Below are positions 46,597 through 55,629 of a stretch of 64,000 bases of DNA, piece after piece. The stretch's first letter is position 1, and the number at the start of each line of letters is the position of its first letter. Under the pieces are notes generated by a model. It saw only the letters and a program-made list of their open reading frames with translations, had not been told where the DNA came from and did no database searches. Position numbers and translations under genes: made by a program. Origin of the DNA: Imbroritus primus (GTDB lineage: Bacteria > Pseudomonadota > Gammaproteobacteria > Burkholderiales > Burkholderiaceae); assembly GCA_000272025.2 (NCBI GenBank), contig AKCV02000026.1, positions 310,001 through 374,000 on the forward strand, read 5' to 3'.

Positions 46597-46897
46597 GCCC
46601 AGCCGGCAAGCCATTGCGCGCGCTGCGCGTGGCTTCTCTTGCCCGATGATCGTCGCAAACAGCACGCCTTGGCGTGCTGTTTGCGTTACTGGAGCGAACT
46701 TTTGCGCGGTAGCCGTTACTCATGAACCGGAGCCATCCCGGCAGGGGTGGCATGTTCTGGCTCCGCTGGCCCTGTATCGCGGGGTGCCGCCACAGTCGCC
46801 GGCCTGCGTGCACGCCCGGCCGCTCCTGGTGGACACGCCCTTCGGGACTGCGGCCGTCCACGTGCGGTCTTAGTGTCCCAACGAGCGTTCCACTGTC
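46597..46897. other. Intergenic region after the decarboxylase gene
   Basis: These 301 bases hold a perfect 15-bp inverted repeat (46654-46685) and then GC-rich DNA with no convincing gene or RNA. Confidence 0.6.
46654..46685. repeat. Perfect 15-bp inverted repeat, possible terminator of the decarboxylase gene
   Basis: CGCAAACAGCACGCC and its exact reverse complement flank two T. It begins 57 bases after the decarboxylase stop. No T-run follows on either strand (TTACTGG to the right), so it is either a non-canonical terminator, an mRNA-stabilising stem or a protein site. Confidence 0.8.
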
Positions 46898-47737
46898 ATG
46901 TCGATTTACGGTCTGCCCTCCGCTTCGTCGCCTCTCGTCTCCGGCAGTGTCGTGCCGGACGCGTTGCCGATCCCTTCAACGGATACCGCCATGCCGCTGC
47001 TGCCGGTGGAGCAAACGGGCAAGCCGGCCTCCGCCGACTGGCTGTCGACCTACAAACCGACGTTCAACGACGCACAGGAACCCGCCAGCGAACCCGAGGA
47101 ACCGGCCACCACCGATGGCGCGCAGGAGGCTGACGGCGGGCAGTCCGACACGGTTGAGTCCGATGCCGTAGCGGCCGTGGATGACGGGCAGGACGCACAT
47201 GATGGCCAAGGCGGAGACGCCGACCCGCATGAGGGTGATGCGGACGGCGGCGGCCAGCAGGGCAGCAGCGATACGCAAGGCGACAGCGGCGGCGATCAGC
47301 AGGACGAGCGGGGCGGTGGTGAGCGGGGTCGCGAGCAGAGCAATGAGGCGCACCGGGATCAGGCGTCACATACTTGCCAGCCCGCCGCGCCCGCCGATCG
47401 CACCGCGCTTTCGTCGGGTGATGGCAGTGGCGGTGTGACACCGGGCGGCAACCGCTTCCTGTCGCAGGGGCCGCAGATGGAGCGTTCCGGCACCCGGACG
47501 CCGACCGAATGGCTGACCGATCCGGCATCCGGAGCGCTGCGTGCTGCGGTGGTCGCTGCCGGCCAGCGCATCGTCGCAGAGCAGACCGTTTCCGGTCGCC
47601 GTGGAGGCGCCGCGGGGCGCACCCATGAGGCGGCGCAATCGGACCGGCTGACCCTGGCACGGCGGGTACGCGAGGCGGAAGACTTCATCCGGCAGCGTGA
47701 GGAAACGACATCCGATGGATCGCAGGAAGCGGATTGA
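46898..47737 (+). CDS. Hypothetical acidic low-complexity protein
   Basis: I do not recognise this gene. It would encode 279 residues: Ser/Pro-rich N-terminus, a long Asp/Gly/Gln/Glu-rich disordered middle (residues about 55-160) and a C-terminal helical part (TEWLTDPASGALRAAVVAAG, then RLTLARRVREAEDFIRQREE). No signal, membrane segment or Cys motif. Codon third positions look coding in the N- and C-terminal thirds. No good ribosome binding site is present. A hydrophobic frame on the opposite strand is probably its mirror image. Confidence 0.5.
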   Translation: MSIYGLPSASSPLVSGSVVPDALPIPSTDTAMPLLPVEQTGKPASADWLSTYKPTFNDAQEPASEPEEPATTDGAQEADGGQSDTVESDAVAAVDDGQDAHDGQGGDADPHEGDADGGGQQGSSDTQGDSGGDQQDERGGGERGREQSNEAHRDQASHTCQPAAPADRTALSSGDGSGGVTPGGNRFLSQGPQMERSGTRTPTEWLTDPASGALRAAVVAAGQRIVAEQTVSGRRGGAAGRTHEAAQSDRLTLARRVREAEDFIRQREETTSDGSQEAD

Positions 47738-48007
47738 CTGAGGCGCGCTATCGACGGGCCGCTTGACATGTGTGTCGCGATGTCGGGCCTGCATCATGTC
47801 ATGCCAGCCACGGAAACAAGATTCCAGAAAGGCCGCGCGGAAGGTGGCGCGAAAAGAAGGATCGGAAAAAAGCAGCCGGCAGAGCGGGAAGTGCGGGAAT
47901 ACTGCAAGGCACGCCACCAGCAGGCCAGAACAGACCCACCGGCAGCGCGACACACGACGAGTGACTGGCGGCACGGTTGCCCGTGCCTCCGGTCTGGCCT
48001 GGCGGCT

Positions 48008-49009
48008 TCAGGCCTGCAGATTGATCAGCACGCGGCCGCGATTCTTGCCGGCAAGCATATCGGCTGCGAGGCGCGCGGCTTCCTCGAGCGGTACTTCCTG
48101 GGCAATCTCCTGCAGCAGCGCCGGCTTGAAGTCGCGCACGATCTGCTGCCACACCTGCTTGCGGCGCTCCACCGGGCACATCACCGAATCCACGCCTAGC
48201 AGGCGCACGCCGCGCAAGATAAAGGGCATCACCGTGGTCGGCAGGTCCGAGCCGCCGGCCAGGCCGCACGAGGCAATCGCGCCGCCGTAGAACGTCTCGG
48301 CTAGCGCGCGCGCCAGCACCAGTGAGCCTACCGTGTCGATGGCGGCGGCCCATTTCTGTTTTTCCAGCGGCAGCGGCGGCGTGCTCCATTCCGGTCCGGC
48401 CAGCACTTCGGCCGCGCCGAGCTGGCGCAGGTAGTCGCCATGCGTTTCCGCCTGATGTGGCGCCACCAGTGCGGCCACCTTGAAGCCGAGTTGCTTGAGG
48501 ATCGACACGGCTACGCTGCCGACGCCGCCGGCGGCGCCGGTCACCAGCACTGTGCCGCTCTCCGGCTTGATGCCGGCTTCGGTCAGCGTCATCACGCACA
48601 GCATGGCCGTGAAGCCAGCCGTGCCGAGCGCCATCGCGGTGCGCGTGTCGAGGCCTTCGGGCAGCGGCACCAGCCATTCGGAACGCACGCGCTGGACCTG
48701 CGAGTAGCCTCCCCAGAACCGTTCGCCGACGCTCCAACCAGTCAGCACCACGCGGTCGCCCGCCTTGTAGTCCGGCGAATCGGACTGCAGCACCGTGCCC
48801 GCGAGGTCCACCCCAGGCACCATCGGGAAGCTGCGCACGATCTTGCCGGTACCGGTGATGGCGAGCGCATCCTTGTAATTGAGGCCGGAGTACTCGACCT
48901 GGACCAGGACATCGCCTTCGGGCAGAGCATCCGTGCCCATGGTGACGATTTCATGAGTGGTGGCGCCGTCCTGCTGGTTCAGCACCATGGCTTTGAAAGA
49001 TTGGGACAT
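48008..49009 (-). CDS. acuI: Acryloyl-CoA reductase AcuI-like (MDR family, YhdH/YhfP type)
   Basis: NADPH-dependent reduction of acryloyl-CoA (or related 2-enoyl-CoA) to propionyl-CoA. The 333-residue zinc-free medium-chain reductase has YSGLNYKDALAITG near residue 42, VPGVDLAGTV, the VGERFWGGYSQ segment, and the Rossmann VTGAAGGVGSVAVSILKQLG near residue 155. It is the last gene of the minus-strand set after the acyl-CoA synthetase, 54 bases downstream. The AcuR-type regulator in the same locus supports the AcuI assignment over a generic quinone reductase. Confidence 0.87.
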   Translation of the reverse strand: MSQSFKAMVLNQQDGATTHEIVTMGTDALPEGDVLVQVEYSGLNYKDALAITGTGKIVRSFPMVPGVDLAGTVLQSDSPDYKAGDRVVLTGWSVGERFWGGYSQVQRVRSEWLVPLPEGLDTRTAMALGTAGFTAMLCVMTLTEAGIKPESGTVLVTGAAGGVGSVAVSILKQLGFKVAALVAPHQAETHGDYLRQLGAAEVLAGPEWSTPPLPLEKQKWAAAIDTVGSLVLARALAETFYGGAIASCGLAGGSDLPTTVMPFILRGVRLLGVDSVMCPVERRKQVWQQIVRDFKPALLQEIAQEVPLEEAARLAADMLAGKNRGRVLINLQA

Positions 49010-49063
49010 GTGAGTTTCCAGTAAAGGGTTCGGAAGATGCGAGGGCTCGTGGACGAATCTTCG

Positions 49064-51187
49064 TCAGGAGCGGTCGGTGCTGGGCACGATCACGCAATCG
49101 AGCGCGGCGCATCCCTTGCCGTCTTCGAATACCGCGAGCGGATTGATCTCGACTTCCTTCACGCGGTCAGCAAAGTCCGCGATGAAGCGCGACAGATTGC
49201 TGACCATCCGTGCCACGGCGGCCTTGTCGGCAGGCGGGCTGCCACGGAAGCCGTCGAGAATGCGAGCGGCCTTGGTCGATTCCAGTGCGGCAAGGGCTTC
49301 GGTTTCGCTGATCGGCGCGATGCGGATCGCCACATCCTTGTACAGCTCGACATGGATGCCGCCCGCACCGACCACGATCAGCGGGCCGAAGTCCGGATCG
49401 ACACGTGCGCCGACCAGGATCTCCGCGACCGGGGCGGCCATCTTCTGCACCAGCAGGCCGAGCACGGCGCCGCCGCCTGCAGCGCGCGCACGCGTCAGCA
49501 TGTCCTCCGCGGCGTCGCGCACGGCCTCGGGCGTGGCCAGCTTGAGGCGCACGAATCCCGCATCGGACTTGTGCACCATGTCCACCACCATGCACTTGAG
49601 CACGACCGGAAAGCCGATGGCGCCGGCCGCGTCCGCGGCTTCCTGCGCGGTCTGCACGAAGCGTTCTTCCGGACCCGTCACGCCGTAGCCGGTAAGCATG
49701 TCGCGGGCTTCATGCTCGGCGGGCATGCGGGTCTGGTACTGGTCGAGCGCTGCGTTGACTTCGGTCAGCACCTTGGCGGGCGTGGTCGGCAGCGGGGCGG
49801 GCGCAGGGTGGGTTGCCCAGCGCGAGTAGCGCGCCAGGGCCGACAGGGCCTCGCGCGTGCCACGCAGGTACGGCACGCCGACGCTTTGCGCCGCGCGCTT
49901 GAGTTCCGGATGCGGATCGTCCGACAGGTTCGACAGGGCAATCAGCGGTTTACCCGCCGCTTCCGCACCACGGGCCACGGCTTGCAGCAGCGTGGCATAG
50001 CGGCCGGCCTGTTGCGCGCCGAGGCCCGTCGGGGCATCCTGCAACAGTAGCAGGCTACCCACGTCGGGTTGCGAGCCCAGTGCCCTGGCGCAGCCTTCCG
50101 CCACATTGGCGTCATACAGGCCGGCCCAGGTGAGGTCGAGCGGGTTGGACAGATGCGCATACTCCGGCATCAGCCCGCCAATCGTCTCTTCCGCGGCCTT
50201 GCCGAGCGGCGGGAAGGCAACACCGGCATCGTCGATGGCATCCAGCGCCAGCGCGATCTCGCCGCCGGACAGCGACATGGCGCCGACGCCCGTCGCCGTC
50301 GGCCTGCCGCGCAGTTGCGAGACCAGTGCTGCGGTTTCCAGCAGCTCGTCCAGCGTGAAGACCTGGATGGCGCCGCTTGCGGCGAGCGCCGCATCGCATG
50401 CCTCGACGCTGCCAGCCACCGCACCGGTATGCGCCATCACCGCCGCCTGTCCGCGTTCCGAGCGGCCGCTTTTGAGCACGATCACCGGCTTGCCGACACT
50501 GCGGGCGCGCTTGACCATTTCCATGAACTTGGCCGGCTTGCGGATCTGTTCGGCAAAGATGATGATGGTCTTGACCGCATCGTCTTCGATCAGTGCCTCG
50601 AGGTAATCGGCTGTCGTCGTCACCGCCTCGTTGCCGGACGTGATCATGTGGCTCAGGCCGAGGCCGCGCGCCGAATTCAGCAGGGCGATGCCGATCGAAC
50701 CGCTCTGCACCACGGCGGCGATATTGCCGCGCTCGACGCGGTCCGGCAGCGAGGTGCCGAACAGCGCGCTGCGCGCGGAAAAATTCAGCAGGCCCAGGCA
50801 GTTCGGGCCGCACACTGCCAGCTGATGCGCATTTGCCCGTTCGGCCAGCGCCTGCTGCAGCGCCGTGCCTTCATCGCCGGCATCGCTGAAGCCGCTCGAC
50901 ATGATGGCCAGCGCGCCGGCATTGCGGGCGATGGCCTGGTCGGCCACTTCCAGTACACGGTGCGCTGCCACCGCGACGAACACGGCATCGACGTCGCTGT
51001 CGATATCGTTGAGGCTGGCGTAGGTCTTGCGCCCGAACAGCTCGGGCTTGTTGGGGTTGACCAGGTGGACCTGGCCTTCGAAACCGACATGCTCAAGCGC
51101 TTTCCAGGCATTGAAGCCCGGCCCGACCGTGTCGGACGCGCCGACGATGGCGATGCTGCGCGGACGCAGCAAACGATCAGTTTTCAT
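49064..51187 (-). CDS. Acetate--CoA ligase family protein (ADP-forming acyl-CoA synthetase, fused alpha-beta)
   Basis: Activates a carboxylic acid with CoA and ATP, forming ADP. The 707 residues contain a CoA-binding Rossmann domain (IAIVGASDT at residues 12-20), a flavodoxin-like ligase domain with the phospho-His candidate H253 in MAHTGAVAGS, and a C-terminal ATP-grasp (ATP-binding, FPVVLKCMVVDMVHKSDAGFV near residue 525). The start at 51187 overlaps the crotonase end by 11 bases. The acid used cannot be told; the neighbours suggest a short-chain substrate linked to acryloyl- or propionyl-CoA. Confidence 0.88.
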   Translation of the reverse strand: MKTDRLLRPRSIAIVGASDTVGPGFNAWKALEHVGFEGQVHLVNPNKPELFGRKTYASLNDIDSDVDAVFVAVAAHRVLEVADQAIARNAGALAIMSSGFSDAGDEGTALQQALAERANAHQLAVCGPNCLGLLNFSARSALFGTSLPDRVERGNIAAVVQSGSIGIALLNSARGLGLSHMITSGNEAVTTTADYLEALIEDDAVKTIIIFAEQIRKPAKFMEMVKRARSVGKPVIVLKSGRSERGQAAVMAHTGAVAGSVEACDAALAASGAIQVFTLDELLETAALVSQLRGRPTATGVGAMSLSGGEIALALDAIDDAGVAFPPLGKAAEETIGGLMPEYAHLSNPLDLTWAGLYDANVAEGCARALGSQPDVGSLLLLQDAPTGLGAQQAGRYATLLQAVARGAEAAGKPLIALSNLSDDPHPELKRAAQSVGVPYLRGTREALSALARYSRWATHPAPAPLPTTPAKVLTEVNAALDQYQTRMPAEHEARDMLTGYGVTGPEERFVQTAQEAADAAGAIGFPVVLKCMVVDMVHKSDAGFVRLKLATPEAVRDAAEDMLTRARAAGGGAVLGLLVQKMAAPVAEILVGARVDPDFGPLIVVGAGGIHVELYKDVAIRIAPISETEALAALESTKAARILDGFRGSPPADKAAVARMVSNLSRFIADFADRVKEVEINPLAVFEDGKGCAALDCVIVPSTDRS

Positions 51188-51971
51188 GCAGGCTCCTGTA
51201 CTGCGGCTCGCGCTTCTCGCTGAAGGCACGCGGACCTTCGAGCGCATCGGGGTGCGCGAACATCATCTCGCACAGTTCGTTCTCGCACTCGACCATGGCA
51301 TCCCAGCTCTCGCGCAGATTGCGGGCCACGGCCTGGCGGGTGGCGAGGATGGCAGTCGGCGAGGCCTTGGCGATGCGTGCGGCGATGGTGCGGGCTTCTT
51401 CCATCAATTGCTCGCGCGGTACCACCTTGGTGACCAGGCCGAGCTCATAGGCGCGTTGCGCATCGAAGTCGTAGCCGGTCAGCAGGATGTCGAGTGCATG
51501 ATTACGGCCGACGAAGCGCGGCAGGCGCGTGAGGCCCATGCCCCAACTCGGCAGCATACCGAGGTGCGCGTCGGCGGCGCGGAATACGGTGTTGTCGGCG
51601 GCCAGCCGGATGTCGCAGACCCAGGCCAGCGCGGTGCCGCCACCGATGCAGTAGCCATGGATCGCGGAGATGACCGGCAGCTTGCAGGCTTCGATGCGGT
51701 TCAGCGTCTTGCGGCCCAGCGCGCGGAAGGCACGGGATGCTTCGGCGGAACCAAAATCCTTTTCCTCGCGCAGATCGCCGCCTGCGGAGAAGGCCTTGCT
51801 GCCGGCGCCGGTGAAGATGATGCAGCGTGCTTCCGGGTCACGTTCCGCGGCGTCGAAGGCATCGATCAGCGCATTGAGGACGCGCGACGATACGGCATTG
51901 ACGGGCGGGTTGTTGATGGTGATCGTGACGATGGCATTGCTGCGTTCCAGTGTTACAAGTGCATCGGACAT
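51177..51971 (-). CDS. Enoyl-CoA hydratase/isomerase family protein (crotonase fold) with altered active-site glutamates
   Basis: A 264-residue crotonase-fold protein. The oxyanion loop FSAGGDLRE and the GYCIGGGTALAWVCDIRLA helix are present, as is GLTRLPRFVG. Where hydratases have GGGCEL (first catalytic Glu) this protein has GGGTAL, and where they have QPEILLG (second Glu) it has AADAHLG, giving Ala and Asp. Classical hydration is therefore doubtful; decarboxylase, hydrolase or isomerase activity is possible. GGAG lies 7 bases before the ATG at 51971. It overlaps the next gene by 11 bases. Confidence 0.88.
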   Translation of the reverse strand: MSDALVTLERSNAIVTITINNPPVNAVSSRVLNALIDAFDAAERDPEARCIIFTGAGSKAFSAGGDLREEKDFGSAEASRAFRALGRKTLNRIEACKLPVISAIHGYCIGGGTALAWVCDIRLAADNTVFRAADAHLGMLPSWGMGLTRLPRFVGRNHALDILLTGYDFDAQRAYELGLVTKVVPREQLMEEARTIAARIAKASPTAILATRQAVARNLRESWDAMVECENELCEMMFAHPDALEGPRAFSEKREPQYRSLHEN

Positions 51972-52108
51972 GCAAGTCTCCGCTGAGGTAAATCGTGTGA
52001 CAGGTGTTGCCGTGTGTTGCTGGGTGTTGCCGGATGGCAGCAGGCAACGCTGCGCCATGATTCCGGCACCGGATCGGTTGCGGTGCCGGAATACAGTGGT
52101 CGTGTTGC

Positions 52109-53077
52109 TTATTGCACGGTGATGTTGGCCGCCTTGATCAGCGGGCCCCATTGCTCGGATTCGGTTTTCATGCGAGCGGCGGCCGCTTCGGCCGTACCGC
52201 CGTTGACCACGTAGCCGAGCTTGACCAGGCGGGCCTGGAGTTCGGGCTTGGTCAGCGCCTGGTTGACCGCCTTGTTCAGCGTATTGACAACGCTATCTGG
52301 CGTGCCGGCAGGTGCCAGGAGGAACATCCACGTAGCCAGCGTCGCCGGCGGCAGTCCGGCTTCGGCCAGCGTCGGCACGTTCGGGTAGGCCGGGTTGCGT
52401 TTCGGCGCGGCCACGGCCAGCAGACGTACGCGCTTGCTGTCGACCATGGCTTCCACCGCGCCGAGGTTTTCCATATTGAAATCGATCTCGCCGCTACCCA
52501 GTGCGGCGACTGACTGGCCACTGCCCTTGAACGGGATGTGCGTGGCATCGAAGCCCGCATTCTTCTTCAGCCATTCCGCGCTCAGGTGCAGCGTCGTGCC
52601 AGCGCCGGCCGAGCCGTAGTTGACCTTGCTGCTCTTCTTCGCCCAGGCGATGAATTCCTTGGTATCGCGCGCCGGCACCTTGTCGTTGACGGCCAGGAAG
52701 ATCGACTGGTCCGCCACGCTGACGATCGGACGCAGCTGCTTGGCGGCGTCATACGGCAGGTTGGTGAACATGAACGGATGGTTGATCAGCGAGGTGGTCC
52801 CCAGCAGCAGGGTGTAGCCGTCGGCGGGCGCCTGGATGACGTAGCGTGTGCCGATCTGTCCCGAGGCGCCGGCCTTGTTGTCGACGATCACACTGGACTT
52901 GAGGATCTCCGTCATCTCCTGGGCCACGAGGCGGCCCAGCATGTCGGTGCCGCCGCCTGCGGAGAACGGCACGATGATGGTGATCGGACGGCTGGGGTAG
53001 GTATCCGCCGACGCGGCGACAGGCACGGCGAGCAGGGACGACAGGGCGGCGGCGACGCCGAATTTGAACAGGTTCAC
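52109..53077 (-). CDS. Bug-family periplasmic solute-binding protein (tripartite tricarboxylate transporter type)
   Basis: Exported binding protein for carboxylates. It has a signal peptide (FGVAAALSSLLAVPVAASA), the Bug signature YPSRPITIIVPFSAGGGTD, the NKAGASGQIGTRYV segment and GSAGAGTTLHLSAEWL. The 322-residue product begins with GTG at 53077, preceded by GGGAGAG at 7 bases; an in-frame ATG at 53149 lacks a ribosome binding site and would bury the signal. TctA/TctB membrane partners are not in the window. It is the first gene of the minus-strand acyl-CoA set. Confidence 0.9.
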   Translation of the reverse strand: MNLFKFGVAAALSSLLAVPVAASADTYPSRPITIIVPFSAGGGTDMLGRLVAQEMTEILKSSVIVDNKAGASGQIGTRYVIQAPADGYTLLLGTTSLINHPFMFTNLPYDAAKQLRPIVSVADQSIFLAVNDKVPARDTKEFIAWAKKSSKVNYGSAGAGTTLHLSAEWLKKNAGFDATHIPFKGSGQSVAALGSGEIDFNMENLGAVEAMVDSKRVRLLAVAAPKRNPAYPNVPTLAEAGLPPATLATWMFLLAPAGTPDSVVNTLNKAVNQALTKPELQARLVKLGYVVNGGTAEAAAARMKTESEQWGPLIKAANITVQ

Positions 53078-53158
53078 TTTGCAACTCTCCCGAATGAGTG
53101 GCCAGCGCAGGCACAAGCTGGTTTGGCCAGGCAGTTTGATAGGCACCACGAGACTACA

Positions 53159-53188
53159 TTAAATGAACAGACCGGTCTAATATATAAT
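53159..53188. promoter_or_regulatory. Divergent promoter region with AGACCGGTCT operator
   Basis: A perfect 10-bp palindrome AGACCGGTCT (53169-53178) lies between the Bug gene and acuR. To its right is TATAAT (53183-53188), a consensus -10 for acuR; to its left TTTAAT on the minus strand (53163-53158) could be the -10 for the Bug set. The palindrome would sit in the spacer of both promoters, as expected of a TetR-family operator. Related AcuR/NemR-type repressors bind similar sequences with AGACC and GGTCT half sites. Confidence 0.7.
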
Positions 53189-53218
53189 TCGGCGAGACGA
53201 AACGCAAGAATTCTTTCT

Positions 53219-53920
53219 ATGGTTAAGCACACCGAACGACCAGCTTTTCCCGAAGCAGCAAGCGTGCCAGTGCGGCGGCGCGGCCGCCCGCCCAACCCCG
53301 GTCGGCGCGAGGACACGCGGGCGTTGCTGATACGTTGCGGGACGGAGCTGTGTACGGAGCGCGGCTTCCAGATCACCGGGATTGACGAGGTGCTGAAGCG
53401 CGCGGGGGTGCCGAAAGGGTCGTTCTATCACTTCTTCCGCAGCAAGCACGAGTTCGGCGAGGCGGTGATCGAGAACTACCGCCAGTACTACGAGAAACGG
53501 CTGGACCGCTTTCTCAAGGACACGTCGATGCCGCCGCTGGAGCGGCTCGATGCCTTCATCAACGAGGCGCAGTTGCGCTTTGCCCTGTCGAATTTCCGGC
53601 GCGGCTGCCTGGTCGGCAACCTCGGGCAGGAACTGGGCGGCATGAACGACAATTTCCGCGCGCAGCTGGCTGCGGTACTGAACGACTGGGAAGTCCGCGT
53701 GGCCGCCTGCCTGCAGGAAGCCATCGAACGCGGCGATCTGCCGGCATCGCACGATGCGGCGATGCTGGCGTCGCTGTTCTGGAATGGCTGGCAGGGGGCC
53801 GTGTGGCGCGCCAAGTTGGAGCAGAGCGCGGCGCCGATCCGCTCATTTGGTGCATTCTTCTTCCGCAGCATCGGACGCAAGGAGATGCCGGCGGAGTATG
53901 CGGAGCAGCCGGCTACCTGA
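53219..53920 (+). CDS. acuR: AcuR-type TetR family transcriptional repressor
   Basis: A 233-residue TetR repressor with an N-terminal helix-turn-helix (RGFQITGIDEVLKRAGVPKG near residue 62, FYHFFRSKHEF) and a ligand domain containing FRRGCLVGNLGQELGGMND, which is a hallmark of AcuR-like proteins that respond to acrylate or acryloyl-CoA type electrophiles. An N-terminal Arg/Pro-rich RRRGRPPNPGRR precedes the HTH. It is divergent from the Bug/crotonase/acyl-CoA synthetase/AcuI set and probably represses it and itself through the palindrome in between. No clear ribosome binding site is seen. Confidence 0.86.
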   Translation: MVKHTERPAFPEAASVPVRRRGRPPNPGRREDTRALLIRCGTELCTERGFQITGIDEVLKRAGVPKGSFYHFFRSKHEFGEAVIENYRQYYEKRLDRFLKDTSMPPLERLDAFINEAQLRFALSNFRRGCLVGNLGQELGGMNDNFRAQLAAVLNDWEVRVAACLQEAIERGDLPASHDAAMLASLFWNGWQGAVWRAKLEQSAAPIRSFGAFFFRSIGRKEMPAEYAEQPAT

Positions 53921-54016
53921 GCGGCGGGGGTAAGCATGCCGTCAATAGCTTGCTTGCAGGGAGTGAGGAGGCAAGGCCGGAGCCGCGCAGGCGCCGGCCT
54001 CAGGCGGAGAGCGAAA

Positions 54017-55429
54017 TCAGGCCAGTAGCTTGCGCGCTGCGGCGATGGCCGCACGGACCTGCTCCGGCGCCGTACCACCGATATGATTGCGCGCCGCGAC
54101 CGAGCCTTCCAGCGTCAGCACGCTGTGCACGTCGTCGCCGATCAGCGCGGCCTTGTCGCCCAAGCCACTGGTCGAACGTAGTTCATCCACACTCAGGTCG
54201 GCCAGATCGCAGCCCTTGTCGTCGCAGGCGCGCACCGCATGGGCCACGGCTTCGTGCGCGTCGCGGAACGGCAGGCCTTTCTTCACCAGGTAGTCGGCGA
54301 GGTCGGTGGCCGTGGCATAGCCTTGCAGCGCGGCGGCGCGCATGGCGTCCGGCTTGACCGAGATGCCGGGCACCATGTCCGCGAAGATGCGCAGCGTGTC
54401 GACCACGGTGTCCACCGTATCGAACAGCGGTTCCTTGTCTTCCTGGTTGTCCTTGTTGTAGGCCAGCGGCTGGCCTTTCATCAGCGTGAGCAGGCCCATC
54501 AGGTGGCCGTTGACGCGGCCGGTCTTGCCGCGCGCCAGCTCGGGCACGTCCGGGTTCTTCTTCTGCGGCATGATCGACGAGCCGGTGCAGAAGCGGTCGG
54601 CGATGTCGATGAAGCCGACGCGCGGGCTCATCCAGATCACCAGTTCTTCCGAGAAGCGCGACACGTGCGTCATCACCAGCGCGGCGGCGGCGCAGAATTC
54701 GATGGCGAAGTCGCGGTCCGAGACGGCATCGAGCGAGTTGCGGCACACGCCGTCAAAGCCGAGCTGTTGCGCCACGAACTCGCGGTCGATCGGGTAGCTC
54801 GTGCCGGCCAGGGCGGCCGCGCCCAGCGGCAGGCGGTTGACGCGCTTGCGGCAGTCGGCCATGCGCTCGGCATCGCGCGTGAACATCTCCACATAGGCGA
54901 GCAGATGGTGGCCGAAGGTCACCGGCTGCGCCACCTGCAGATGCGTGAAGCCGGGCAGGATGGTATCGGCCTGCTGTTCGGCCAGATCGAGCAGTGCACC
55001 GCGCAGCGCGCCGAGCAGGGCGATGATCGAATCGATCTCGCTGCGCAGCCACAGGCGGATGTCGGTGGCCACCTGGTCATTGCGCGAGCGGCCCGTGTGC
55101 AGGCGCTTGCCGGCATCGCCCACGAGCGCCGTGAGGCGTGCTTCGATGTTGAGGTGCACGTCTTCCAGGTCGAGCTGCCATTCGAACTGTCCGGCTTCGA
55201 TCTCGGCGCGGATCTGCGTCATGCCCTTCTCGATCGCGGCTCGGTCGGCTTCGGCGATGATGCCTTGCTTTGCCAGCATGGCGGCATGGGCGAGCGAACC
55301 CTGGATGTCGAACAGGGCGAGGCGCTTGTCGAAGAACACAGAGGCGGTGTAACGCTTCACGAGGTCCGACATCGGCTCGGAGAAGCGTGCCGACCAGGCC
55401 TCTCCTTTTTTGGCGAGCTGGGAAGTCAT
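54017..55429 (-). CDS. argH: Argininosuccinate lyase ArgH
   Basis: Cleaves argininosuccinate to arginine and fumarate. The 470-residue protein has [17 protein letters not shown] at the N-terminus, [31 protein letters not shown], and the fumarase-superfamily signature [13 protein letters not shown] near residue 285. It is a single-domain standard length. The gene is flanked on the 3' side by acuR (convergent) and preceded on the minus strand by ppc, 200 bases away. Confidence 0.96.
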   Translation of the reverse strand: MTSQLAKKGEAWSARFSEPMSDLVKRYTASVFFDKRLALFDIQGSLAHAAMLAKQGIIAEADRAAIEKGMTQIRAEIEAGQFEWQLDLEDVHLNIEARLTALVGDAGKRLHTGRSRNDQVATDIRLWLRSEIDSIIALLGALRGALLDLAEQQADTILPGFTHLQVAQPVTFGHHLLAYVEMFTRDAERMADCRKRVNRLPLGAAALAGTSYPIDREFVAQQLGFDGVCRNSLDAVSDRDFAIEFCAAAALVMTHVSRFSEELVIWMSPRVGFIDIADRFCTGSSIMPQKKNPDVPELARGKTGRVNGHLMGLLTLMKGQPLAYNKDNQEDKEPLFDTVDTVVDTLRIFADMVPGISVKPDAMRAAALQGYATATDLADYLVKKGLPFRDAHEAVAHAVRACDDKGCDLADLSVDELRSTSGLGDKAALIGDDVHSVLTLEGSVAARNHIGGTAPEQVRAAIAAARKLLA

Positions 55430-55629
55430 GGCAATGAGTCTGGAAGAATGCAGGGCGGCCGGGCAGTGCCTGGCCGGGAAGAGTGGAAGTATACCTTGAG
55501 CCCGCCGGCTCGGGAAAACTGGCGCCGGCGGGTGTGCGGCAGGCGCGGCGCAGGTAAGGGATGCGCCGCTTGGTCATGCGGCAAGCGATCCCGCGCGTGC
55601 AGGATCGCCAGTCGTGCTTAACCGCTGCT

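Noticed and set aside
46976..47353. Hydrophobic minus-strand frame opposite the acidic orphan gene.
   Set aside because: An Asp/Gly-rich coding strand mirrors into Ile/Val/Ala-rich sequence; there is no ribosome binding site and no membrane-protein topology of a known family.
49037..51223. Two long plus-strand frames opposite the acyl-CoA synthetase.
   Set aside because: They are antisense of a gene with intact CoA-binding and ATP-grasp motifs and are His/Arg-rich without domains.
55501..55532. 8-bp inverted repeat (CCCGCCGG/CCGGCGGG) after ppc as a terminator.
   Set aside because: The loop is 16 bases and no T-run follows; it is not more than a weak hairpin.
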